From Lewinellaceae bacterium (GTDB lineage Bacteria > Bacteroidota > Bacteroidia > Chitinophagales > Saprospiraceae), in contig JACJYO010000008.1 in assembly GCA_020636075.1 (NCBI GenBank), positions 62,001-126,000 on the forward strand: DNA of 64,000 nt, written 5' to 3'. The notes under the pieces were generated by a model that was given only the letters and a program-made list of their open reading frames with translations, was not told where the DNA came from and did no database searches. Positions 44,914-53,933 of this stretch are shown here, in pieces; within the stretch, counting starts at the first letter, position 1; every line of letters starts with the position of its first letter. Made by a program: the position numbers and the translations under genes.

Positions 44914-47106
44914 ATGCGCTTCTTAATCCTTTTGTCGGTGCTTTTTCGGCTAACAGCTGACCTGGAAGCCCAAACACCGACCATCATGCTGGCCCCCAAT
45001 GCACAAACCGCTGATGCGCGTGCGGCGCACATTTTGCAACACTATTTAGAGGCAATGACAGGGCAAAAGGTGGCCCTGCAAACCGGGCTGAAAGTTCCGT
45101 CAGATGGGGCCGTCGTATTCCTGGGACCGCACCCCAATTTGCGACTTGTCGGCCTTCAGGTGCCGCCGAGTATGCCCGACGAGGCCTATTTTATACATGG
45201 AAAAAACAATGCCTTCCTGATCGCCGGAGGCGGCACATTGGGCTCCGAATACGGAGTGTACGACTTGCTCGAACGCCTGGGCTGCCGCAAATACAGCCCC
45301 CGTGATTCACTGATACCCCATATCGACATGCTCAGCCTCCCCGATGTGCCGCCCAGGCTGGAAGTGCCTGCCTTCCCATACCGGGAACTGCATTACGAGC
45401 CGGCCTTCGATGCGGATTGGGCGCGCTGGCATCGCCTCCGCACCCGTGCCGACAAAGCGCGCGATTGGGGCATGTTCGTGCATACCTTCCGGGAGCTCTG
45501 CCCGCCCGAAGTGTATTTTGACAAGCATCCGGAATATTTTTCCTGGAACGGTACGCAGTGGTCAAACGGTCAGTTGTGCCTCAGCAACGACACGGTTCGG
45601 CAATTGGCCATTGCTGCCTTACGGCAAAAAATAACCGATAATCCCGAAGCCCTGTACTGGTCAGTTAGCCAAAACGACAACTATGACTATTGCAAATGTC
45701 CCCGCTGTGCCGCTTCCGACAATCGATACGGTAGCCCGGCCGGTACCTTGCTGGATTTTGTAAATTCGGTGGCCGCCGAATTCCCGGAAAAAACGATCAG
45801 CACGCTGGCGTACCAGTACACCCGTCAGGCGCCTGTCGGGATTCTGCCGGCTTCCAATGTCAGCATTTGCCTGTGCAGCATCGAATGCAACCGGGGTTTG
45901 CCGATTGCCGAGGGTTGCCCCGATTTTGCCCGCGACCTGGCGGAATGGTCGCGCCTGACCGACCAGCTGATGATCTGGGATTACGTGGTGCAATTTCGAA
46001 GTTTTGTCAGCCCTTTCCCTAACTGGCATACCCTCCAGCCCAATTTGCGTCTGTTTCAAAATCACGGTGTGCGCATGGTTTTCGAGCAGGGCACCGGGCG
46101 CGACCAGTCCGAATTTTCCGATATGCGCGCCTACCTGCTGGCCAAGTTGATGTGGAATCCGCAAGCAAACATGGACTCCATCTTGCTCGATTTTGGAAAA
46201 GGCTACTACGGCACTGCACAGCCCGCAGTGCAAGATTACATCCGCGACCTGACGGCCAGCATGCAGGCCGCCGGAAGTCAATTGTGGATTTACGGTATTC
46301 CGCAAACAGAAAAATTTTTGACCGACACCCTCCTGGAAAAGCACTTGATTGCCATGCTCGATGCGAAGGACATGTTGCAAAACGACCCCGTTCGCCAGCG
46401 CCACCTCCTGGCGGCCCGGCTGCCGATGGGATTTGCCCGCGTGGAAAAAGCCAAGACCGACAGTGTGGCTATTTTTGATATGCTCTCGGACAGTCCGGAG
46501 CAATGCCGCGAAGCATTTCAGATTTTTATTGACAACTGCCAGGAAGCGGGCTTCCGCAACCTGCATGAAAACGGCTATTCCCCGGAGGCCTATGTTTCGG
46601 ATTTTCTGGCTTTCCTGGAGCGCCAGCGCACTGCCGCGGGCTCCGTCGCGTATGCGCCCGAGCTGACCTTCCCCGCGGCATCGATCTATGCCAATGGCGA
46701 TCCGAATGAGCTGACCAATCGCCGCGTGGGTGAGTCGGACTACCGCTACAACTGGCTGGGCTTTCAGGGCGAACACTTGCAAGCCGTGGTCCGGCTGAAC
46801 AGTGAAACCTGTAAGGAGATCAGTGTTTCCTTTTTGCAAGACCAGCAATCCTGGGTGTTTCTCCCGCGCAAAGTCATCTTCGAAACGTCGCTCAACGGGC
46901 AGTATTTCGAACATGTTTACGAGGAGAGTATCGACCTGGTGCCTGATGGTCAAAAAGCCGTACGCACGATCTCCTGGTCCGTTCCTAAGGCCCGGGTGGC
47001 GCAGTATGTCCGCGTAACGGCCTACAACCACCTGACTTGCCCGGCCTGGCATAGCTGCAATGGCAACCCCTGCTGGATCTTTGCCGATGAGGTGGTGGTG
47101 CGGTAG
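44914..47106 (+). CDS. Secreted DUF4838 protein (glycoside-hydrolase-like)
   Basis: A 730-residue protein starting at 44914 with a short signal peptide ending DLEAQ. An N-terminal GH20-N/GH67-N-like domain (about 25-140) includes ARAAHILQHYLEAMTG, GPHPNLRLVGL and GSEYGVYDLLERLGCR. The DUF4838 TIM-barrel-like region follows: FPYRELHYEPAFDADWARWHRLR, HTFRELCPPEVYFDKHPEYFSW, SVSQNDNYDYCKCPRCAASD and MIWDYVVQF. The C-terminal ~170 residues resemble a galactose-binding beta domain (NGDPNELTNRRVGESDYRYN). DUF4838 members are probable but uncharacterised glycoside hydrolases, often of alpha-glucuronidase or hexosaminidase descent. The gene is intact. The mobile block begins 55 bp after it. Confidence 0.85.
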   Translation: MRFLILLSVLFRLTADLEAQTPTIMLAPNAQTADARAAHILQHYLEAMTGQKVALQTGLKVPSDGAVVFLGPHPNLRLVGLQVPPSMPDEAYFIHGKNNAFLIAGGGTLGSEYGVYDLLERLGCRKYSPRDSLIPHIDMLSLPDVPPRLEVPAFPYRELHYEPAFDADWARWHRLRTRADKARDWGMFVHTFRELCPPEVYFDKHPEYFSWNGTQWSNGQLCLSNDTVRQLAIAALRQKITDNPEALYWSVSQNDNYDYCKCPRCAASDNRYGSPAGTLLDFVNSVAAEFPEKTISTLAYQYTRQAPVGILPASNVSICLCSIECNRGLPIAEGCPDFARDLAEWSRLTDQLMIWDYVVQFRSFVSPFPNWHTLQPNLRLFQNHGVRMVFEQGTGRDQSEFSDMRAYLLAKLMWNPQANMDSILLDFGKGYYGTAQPAVQDYIRDLTASMQAAGSQLWIYGIPQTEKFLTDTLLEKHLIAMLDAKDMLQNDPVRQRHLLAARLPMGFARVEKAKTDSVAIFDMLSDSPEQCREAFQIFIDNCQEAGFRNLHENGYSPEAYVSDFLAFLERQRTAAGSVAYAPELTFPAASIYANGDPNELTNRRVGESDYRYNWLGFQGEHLQAVVRLNSETCKEISVSFLQDQQSWVFLPRKVIFETSLNGQYFEHVYEESIDLVPDGQKAVRTISWSVPKARVAQYVRVTAYNHLTCPAWHSCNGNPCWIFADEVVVR

Positions 47107-47160
47107 AGGGGGGGCAAAAGCGCCCCGCTTATTTTGCCCGTCGTGGTGATTTCTGTTTTG

Positions 47161-48728
47161 CCGCGAAGCATGAGTCATCCCTCTATGTTGCTATCCAAGC
47201 GTGAAGAGCATTATTTGTTCTTTCAGGTTATTTTTTAGGCATCTGGAGGATTTTCGGCACAAAAAATCTACTTGAAGGGGGCGCGATGTTCGTCCCCTTC
47301 ACGCTTTTGAGGGGTTTGTTGATTATGCTCATAAATATGCCCAAATACTCTTCTATTAGCGGCCCTTCAATAGGCTGATGCCGCAAGATTCCAGATCATT
47401 TTGCTAAAACGGGAGGCCGGAGTCTGAGATTAAGCGGACTTTTTCACCTTGGGTGAATAGCCGCAGGGATGACTTAGCGGTCTGCTCCAGGACTTATTTA
47501 TGGCATTTAATGAGCAACTTGTTGTGTAGGTTTTCAGGTGTTTTGGATCGGGGTGTAGGGTTGGCCTGTGAGCCACACTCGGCGGATTCGATTGAGTACT
47601 TTTCTGCTAATTTTAATGATGGCATGCGGGCCATCGAAGCGTTTCTCAATTTCAGGTAACAAAGGCTTAGTTCAGTATCTTGTTGGATGGCTTTCCACGA
47701 GCATTCGATCAGGGCACTACGCAGACGCTTATTTCCCCGGTAGTTCGCCGATTAGCCTGATCCGTGTCGCCGCTCCTATGTGTTTGAGGCACAAGCCCCA
47801 GATAGGCACAGAGTTTATCCAGGGTTTTAAAGCGTCTCATATCGCCAATTTCCGTCAATAACTGGATGGCTGTAAAAAATCCGACTCCCGGAACGCTACG
47901 CAGGAGTTTCATCTGCGGCCCGTAATAGTCGTTTGCGAATAACTGATGCAGTTGTTTCACTATAGCCTGTTCTCTTTGCCGCACAGCCGCATACTCGTCC
48001 AATAAGGAATTCAAAACCTGGTCGTTCTGTGCTTGCCTTTGTAGCCATTGGATAAACGTTTTGGTCCAAGTCCAATCTGCCATCACGCCTTGTGGGGGAT
48101 AAAGCCCTATAAAATGCAAATACATTTTAATGCGCGTCATCGCCCGGCGCCGATCACCTGCCACAGCATAACGGCGTCGTACTAAAGCCCGATCCTGTTG
48201 CTGCTGCTTGGTAGGAATAAAAATGCCTTTCAATTCACCATTACGCAAGGCTCGGGCAATCTTACGGCTATCTCGAACATCATCCTTGTGCTGGCGCTCA
48301 TGATCTGTAGTCGGGACATCTGCCGGATGAACCACGATCGTCTCGATACCTTGTTCTATCAGTTGTTCCTGTACCCAAAATCCACAATAACCCGCTTCGT
48401 AAGCACATAAGTACTTCCCATTGGGATAGTGCCGCCTCAAGTAATCGGATAAAGACTCTGGGCTGGGAGGCGACAGGTTGATCGTTTTTTGCTGGAATTC
48501 GCCCAAGTGAATAGTGGTACGCCAACTCTTTCGGTGTACGTCTATTCCAACATAGATTGCTTGGTCGCTAAAGTCAAGTTGCCTAAATTCACTTTTCATT
48601 TTTGCTTCGAGTTGAATGGTTAACAATGATTTTGACACTCTAAAGTTAACTCTTCACTCGAAGCAATTTTCAACTCAACGTATTAACCCCATGAACCTCA
48701 TTGCGGCAAACATAGAGTCTGAATTTTT
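47161..48728. repeat. Left arm of the 1.55-kb inverted repeat
   Basis: It begins CCGCGAAGCATGAGTCATCC and ends CATAGAGTCTGAATTTTT. The matching right arm is 50802-52354. The arms differ mainly in homopolymer lengths and in a few bases near 47460 and 52100. Confidence 0.85.
47533..48599 (-). pseudogene. IS110-family transposase, copy A (frameshifted C-terminus)
   Basis: A DEDD-type transposase of about 355 residues from the ATG at 48599 (a GTG at 48638 is an alternative start). The N-terminal RuvC-like DEDD domain has YVGIDVHRKSW (first Asp), CAYEAGYCGFW (Glu), and HKDDVRDSRKIARAL (the two later Asp). The C-terminal Tnp_20 domain shows SVPGVGFFTAIQLLTEIGD and KLCAYLGLVP. One indel near 47740 shifts the frame; the remaining family sequence (GNKRLRSALIECSWKA, then KISRKVLNRIRRVW) follows in other frames up to 47533. 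The catalytic part is intact. Elements of this family insert using a structured bridge RNA encoded next to the gene. Confidence 0.88.
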
Positions 48729-48783
48729 GGGGTAATTCATGTTTTATCTAACGGATTGATACACAAAGGCGTAGGCCGGCCTT

Positions 48784-48910
48784 ATGCAAATCCTGATTTT
48801 GCGAAATCGTAGGCGGCTTTTGACAAAACCTTGTTTGAGCGACGACGCAGGAGGAGCGAGTTGGGTTTTGTGCCGCCGGAGATTTCAGGCAAAATCATGG
48901 GATTTGCATA
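48784..48910. repeat. 127-bp imperfect palindrome, possibly an RNA hairpin
   Basis: Nested complementary blocks pair across a loop of about 30 bases. TATGCAAATCC (48784) pairs with GGGATTTGCATA (ending 48910), TGATTTTGC with GCAAAATCA, GAAATC with GATTTC, and GGCGGC-CAAAACC with GGGTTTTG-GCCGCC. The loop is purine-rich (GAGCGACGACGCAGGAGGAGC). It lies between the left IS110 arm and the IS1634-like gene. The spacing of compensating mismatches suggests selection for pairing. Confidence 0.7.
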
Positions 48911-48995
48911 CAGCCTTGACTTTTTGGTCCTTTTTTGTCAAGCTCACGTTTCGCGCAAAAGCATACTAGTTCTTTGAAAGTTAGTTTATTGCGGC

Positions 48996-50717
48996 ATGCG
49001 AGTAGAACAAGTTTCCGACCTTCCCCTACTAGCCGATCATCTAAAGCGTTGTGATCTATCTAGCCTGCTGGATGAATATTTTCCCGATCATGGATTATGG
49101 AAAGGGATAAGTGGCGGACAAGTTGGAATTGGCTGGCTTCTATACATTCTGAGCCAAGGCGATCACCGACTTAGCCATGTAGAAGATTGGGCAGATTTAC
49201 ATATCCGGACTCTAAAAGCATTACTTGGGGTACCGAAACTAAGAAGCATAGATTTTTGTGACGACCGTTTAGGACGATTGCTTGATCGATACAGTAGTGA
49301 AGATCGCTGGTATGCTTTTGAGCAAGCATTAGGCGAAAGATTGCTTCAAATCTACCCGCTTCAAACACCAGTTCAAGGTAGGGAATCTGGCATTGAAGTA
49401 GTAAGGACAGATTCCTTCAACGCTCCTCAGTTTCGACCCAAAGGAGAGCTGTTTACACACGGTTATAGTAAACAACGTCGGTCAGATCAACCCTTTGTAA
49501 GGTAATGGTATCCTCTTTAGATCCATTGTCTATGCCTTTAGCTGTTGAAATCGTCAAGGGAAGCGGTCCTGATGCAAATCACTACGTACCCATCATTAAC
49601 AGGGTTCGATCAACGCTAAAACATCTGGCAACTTATATGTGGGCGATTCCCAACTGGGAGTTTAGCGAACCGCATGGAAATTGCTAGGAACTCAGATTAT
49701 TACCTGTGCCCACTAAACCGAAAACAATGTTCTGCAGAACAACTAAATGCTACTTGGGGCAAGTGCTTGGCCAGTGGAAGAACTACCAAGTTTGTTTACC
49801 GAGGAGGAGGCTACAAGAAAACCCGCTTATTTCTACGAAATAAGCGAAGTGACAAAATGCAAGGGCCGAAACAAGAATGGGAGGAACGCCGCTTGTTGGT
49901 CTACTCTCCAGAATACGCAAAAGGATTAGTAACATCCTTCAATAATCGTATTGGTGAGGCTGAAGTATCTATCCGAAATCTGGTCATTTCCAAAACAGGG
50001 CGTCGCAACCCTAAAACATTAAAAGCATTACATGGTCGCATCGCAAGTATCCTGGCAAAGTATAGAGTGGCTGAATACTTTGAAATACACTGTTCGCAAA
50101 CCAGTCAATACCATGCTGTTCAAAAACATAAAGACCGAGCCGCTGAACAACGTGAAACGATTACGCTGCATTTAAATATTAAACGAAATGAAGCAGAAAT
50201 AAAGCAAAAACAACAACGGCTCGGTTGGCAGATTTATGCAACCAACGCACCTGCACAACTTATTGGTGCTACTGAATTAGTTAAAAACTATCGAAATGAA
50301 TACAGGATCGAGCATTTATTCGACTACTTTATTAACAGAGATGTAGGATTACTGCCCATTTACCTCAAGAAAACAAGCCGGGTAAAGGGGCTAATTCGGC
50401 TATTATCAATAGCAATGCGGTTTTATACCCTAATCCAGCATCAAGCAAGAACAAAACTTGCATCAAATAAAGTTCAAATCAAAGGGGTCTATCCAGGAAA
50501 TAAAAATCGCAAAACTACTAACCCCACCAGCCCCATGATATTACGGGCATTTAGAGGGATAGCTGTGGTTTGGATTAAAAGCCAAGACGGAGAAAAAGTG
50601 CAAATGACTGAACTAAACCCGAATCAACAAAAAATCCTAAGCCTCGTAGCGGAACAAAACGTCTATCAACAATTTTTGGACCTTTTACAAACCGGAACTC
50701 ATTTACGCGAAACGTAA
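48996..50717 (+). pseudogene. IS1634-like DDE transposase (frameshifted)
   Basis: Pieces in all three frames give an IS1634-type transposase of about 570 residues. The N-terminal part has DLPLLADHLKRCDLSSLLDEYFPDHG and YILSQGDHRLSHVEDWAD, as in this family. The first catalytic Asp is in VVRTDSF; the second lies in VGDSQLG in a third frame near 49640; the C-terminal part (EHLFDYFINRDVGLLPIYL) carries the last conserved region, where ARG/Glu-type residues follow. The frame breaks at about 49503, 49640 and 49660. No clear terminal repeats could be defined. A hairpin at 50786 ends the element's right side. Confidence 0.82.
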
Positions 50718-50785
50718 GGTCAAGAAAAAAGGACATAGAAGATACATTATCAATCACTTGCATTTTTACTCGAAATAAAAATCCC

Positions 50786-50809
50786 GAATTTTTCAAAACT
50801 GAAAAATTC
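50786..50809. terminator. Small A/T hairpin after the IS1634-like gene
   Basis: A perfect 10-bp stem, GAATTTTTCA (50786-50795) with 50800-50809, around a 4-base loop. It lies 69 bp after the transposase stop and at the edge of the right IS110 arm, so it could also be an element end. Confidence 0.5.
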
Positions 50810-52354
50810 AGACTCTATGTTTGCCGCAATGAGGTTCATGGGGTTAATACGTTGAGTTGAAAATTGCTTCGAGTGAAGAGTTAACTTTAGAGTGTCAAAA
50901 TCATTGTTAACCATTCAACTCGAAGCAAAAATGAAAAGTGAATTTAGGCAACTTGACTTTAGCGACCAAGCAATCTATGTTGGAATAGACGTACACCGAA
51001 AGAGTTGGCGTACCACTATTCACTTGGGCGAATTCCAGCAAAAAACGATCAACCTGTCGCCTCCCAGCCCAGAGTCTTTATCCGATTACTTGAGGCGGCA
51101 CTATCCCAATGGGAAGTACTTATGTGCTTACGAAGCGGGTTATTGTGGATTTTGGGTACAGGAACAACTGATAGAACAAGGTATCGAGACGATCGTGGTT
51201 CATCCGGCAGATGTCCCGACTACAGATCATGAGCGCCAGCACAAGGATGATGTTCGAGATAGCCGTAAGATTGCCCGAGCCTTGCGTAATGGTGAATTGA
51301 AAGGCATTTTTATTCCTACCAAGCAGCAGCAACAGGATCGGGCTTTAGTACGACGCCGTTATGCTGTGGCAGGTGATCGGCGCCGGGCGATGACGCGCAT
51401 TAAAATGTATTTGCATTTTATAGGGCTTTATCCCCCACAAGGCGTGATGGCAGATTGGACTTGGACCAAAACGTTTATCCAATGGCTACAAAGGCAAGCA
51501 CAGAACGACCAGGTTTTGAATTCCTTATTGGACGAGTATGCGGCTGTGCGGCAAAGAGAACAGGCTATAGTGAAGCAACTGCATCAGTTATTCGCAAACG
51601 ACTATTACGGGCCGCAGATGAAACTCCTGCGTAGCGTTCCGGGAGTCGGATTTTTTACGGCCATCCAGTTATTGACGGAAATTGGCGATATGAGACGCTT
51701 TAAACCCTGATAAACTCTGTGCCTATCTGGGGCTTGTGCCTCAAACACATAGGAGCGGCGACACGGATCAGGCTAATCGGCGAACTACCGGGAAATAAGC
51801 GTCTGCGTAGTGCCTGATCGAATGCTCGTGGAAAGCCATCCAACAAGATACTGAACTAAGCCTTTGTTACCTGAAATTGAGAAAACGCTTCGATGGCCCG
51901 CATGCCATCATTAAATTAGCAGAAAAGTACTCAATCGAATCCGCCGAGTGTGGCTCACAGGCCAACCCTACACCCCGATCCAAAACACCTGAAAACCTAC
52001 ACAACAAGTTGCTCATTAAATGCCATAAATAAGTCCCGGAGCAGACCGAGTCATCCCTGCGGCTATTCACCCAAGGTGAAAAAGTCCGCTTAATCTCAGA
52101 CTCGGCCTCCCGTTTTAGCAAAATGATCTGGAATCTTGCGGCATCAGCCTATTGAAGGGCCGCTAATAGAAGAGTATTTGGGCATATTTATGAGCATAAT
52201 CAACAAACCTCAAAGCGTGAAGGGGACGAACATCGCGCCCCTTCAAGTAGATTTTGTGCCGAAAATCCTCCAGATGCCTAAAAATAACCTGAAAGAACAA
52301 ATAATGCTCTTCACGCTTGGATAGCAACATAGAGGGATGACTCATGTTTCGCGG
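50802..52354. repeat. Right arm of the 1.55-kb inverted repeat
   Basis: The reverse complement of 47161-48728. Compared with the left arm it lacks single bases in at least four homopolymers (for example AAAA to AAA and GG to G near 51703-51709, GGGG to GGG near 51790, CCC to CC near 51812). Confidence 0.85.
50931..51992 (+). pseudogene. IS110-family transposase, copy B (frameshifted)
   Basis: The same protein as copy A up to GDMRRFK, where a premature stop arises from two homopolymer contractions at 51703-51709. The remaining coding sequence (LCAYLGLVP, then GNKRLRSAL, KVLNRIRRVW) continues in other frames to the stop at 51990-51992. The DEDD catalytic residues are all present. The start is the ATG at 50931, or the GTG at 50892. 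The copy points towards the SIR2/nSTAND cassette. Confidence 0.87.
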
Positions 52355-52404
52355 TAAAAGTTTGTCGCGTGGGCCTATGATTTATTTATGAAAATCCTTC
52401 TAAT

Positions 52405-52674
52405 TCAAGCAGCCGCCTCCGGCTTCCGAAAACGTTGCATGACGTACGTCACGGCAAGCAACACAGCCAACCCGATCAGATAGGAACTGATCAGCATGAT
52501 CCACTCGTACGTGTCTTTGCTGACGGCCTCGCGTTTTGCGGCAACCCCCCAAAGGTTTACCAGACCTTTTTTTACAAAAAAACGCGACACGAGGTTGGAG
52601 GCCGACAAGCCGGCCAGGTAGCCTACGGCGAGGTTGAGCATTTCGCCGGCGATGAATTGTTTGACTTTGGACAT
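52405..52674 (-). CDS. Small two-segment membrane protein
   Basis: An 89-residue protein from the ATG at 52674 (MSKVKQFIAGEMLNLAVGYLAG). Two hydrophobic segments are visible, a weaker one near residues 13-32 and a strong one around LISSYLIGLAVLLAVTYVM (60-80). The segments are separated by a basic, polar loop (FVKKGLVNLWGVAAKREAVSKDTYEW), and the tail is basic (QRFRKPEAAA). Family not recognised. It is divergent from the SIR2-like gene, which starts 131 bp away, so it is not part of that operon. It is intact. Confidence 0.65.
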   Translation of the reverse strand: MSKVKQFIAGEMLNLAVGYLAGLSASNLVSRFFVKKGLVNLWGVAAKREAVSKDTYEWIMLISSYLIGLAVLLAVTYVMQRFRKPEAAA

Positions 52675-52805
52675 AAGCAAGCGTTAGTTTGAAGGTCGAA
52701 GATGGGAGATTGTCGGCATTGATTTTTAAAAATCAATGCAATTTGCACCTTATCCCCGAGTTGTTACCTTTGGCCGGTAAGCCGGAACTGGCCGAACCAC
52801 AGAAA

Positions 52806-53904
52806 ATGAAAACCAAGCCGACACCCAATATCGACTGGGACCTCACCCTCGACACGATCCTTACCGGAAAATGCATCCTCTTCCTTGGACCGGAAGTTTT
52901 TACAAATGCTGCCGGCCAAACCCTCGATGGGCGTTTATTCCAATACCTAAACATGTCGGACGATCCGGATGTAAAAATTTACTCTGATAATTTGTTCTTT
53001 TTCCGGGTTCGGCAAAAACGAACGGAGACATACCTGAAAATCCGCCGCTTTTTTGATGAAACGCAATTCCCGGAGGCAGATGCCCTTTTGAAAAAATCGC
53101 CCGGATCCCGTTTCACTTTATAATTCTGGTGACGGCAGACAAACACCTTTCTGCCGTGTACGATCGGCTCAAGTTGAACCACAGATCCGATTTTTACTGG
53201 AAGAAAAATCCTCCGATCAACATGCACCAATACCCACCGTCAAACAACCGCTGGTTTACAACCTGTTGGGAAGTATTGAAAAACCGGAATCGCTGGTCCT
53301 GACACACGATGACTTGTTTGATTATTTGGAATCTGTGTTTCAGGCGCAAAGCATGTCTGACAAGTTGAAAGATCATATCATCAACACAGCCCAGAGCATC
53401 ATTTTCCTGGGTATTCCTTTTGACCGTTGGTACATGCAATTGCTATTGCGGGTCCTGCACTTGCATAAGGATGAGGAATTTATGCGCTTTGCCACGAAAC
53501 AGGAATTGAGTGACGAGGTGCGTACCCTTTTTCGCGAGCAGTTCAAAATCAATTTTGTACCGACCAATATTGCCACTTTTATTGACGAATTATTTACTCG
53601 CTGTGAAAACCGCGGAATGTTGCACCTGGTAGGCCAGTCTCAACCCTCTGCCATACAGGCGCTGCGGGAGCTGCTTGCGGAAGATCGCCTCGAAGAACTC
53701 TTTGAGCATTTTGTTTATTGGTTCAATGAAATCGGCAAGCCCGGGAAAGAATTGCTGGATGATGTCACATTGCTGGCAGGGCGCTTCCGGCGGTTAAGGA
53801 AAAAAATTAACCGGGTATCCTCAGTAATGAAGAGGCTGGCCTTGAAACCAACAAATCCGGGCTTCCCTGCTCGAACTGATCAGGAAGCAGAACAGTTTGA
53901 TTGA
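52806..53904 (+). CDS. SIR2-like / EAD11 fusion protein, predicted conflict-system effector (frameshifted)
   Basis: About 365 residues after frame repair. The start at 52806 (MKTKPTPNIDWD) was chosen over an upstream ATG at 52689 because the latter extends into poorly conserved sequence. The N-terminal domain resembles SIR2-like proteins: CILFLGPEVFTN for the nucleotide-binding strand, IPFHFIILVTADKHLSAVYDRL after a frame change, then YNLLGSIEKPESLVLTHDDLFDYL. In classical SIR2 the stretch before GS carries a catalytic His (HGS); here it is L. The C-terminal region (ALRELLAEDRLEELFEHFVYWFN, VTLLAGRFRRLRKKINR, then KIRASLLELIRKQN) fits EAD11 domains, which recruit effectors to STAND ATPases. 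Frame breaks occur near 53097, 53236, 53825 and 53868. The next gene starts 29 bp on. NAD-related effector activity is inferred, and uncertain because of the missing His. Confidence 0.78.
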
Positions 53905-53933
53905 CGGTCGTCTACCGTCCACCATTTGTAACT

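Larger units (their letters stand above)
47161..52354. mobile_element. Composite mobile block: inverted IS110 arms around an IS1634-like element
   Basis: The outer segments 47161-48728 and 50802-52354 are nearly identical and inverted. Each contains an IS110-type gene pointing outward from start to end (the left copy on minus, the right on plus), with their 5' ends facing the centre. The middle 2.07 kb holds an IS1634-like transposase with frameshifts. The whole block lies between the DUF4838 gene and a small membrane-protein gene. Confidence 0.8.

Noticed and set aside
45661..47178. A 505-codon open frame antisense to the DUF4838 gene
   Set aside because: The sense frame has a signal peptide and recognisable domains; the antisense frame arises from codon bias in GC-rich coding DNA and has no signature.
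49480..49690. Programmed translational frameshifting in the IS1634-like gene
   Set aside because: Three frame changes in both directions within about 160 bp and the absence of a clear slippery heptamer with a stimulator fit indels better. IS1634 members are normally single-frame.
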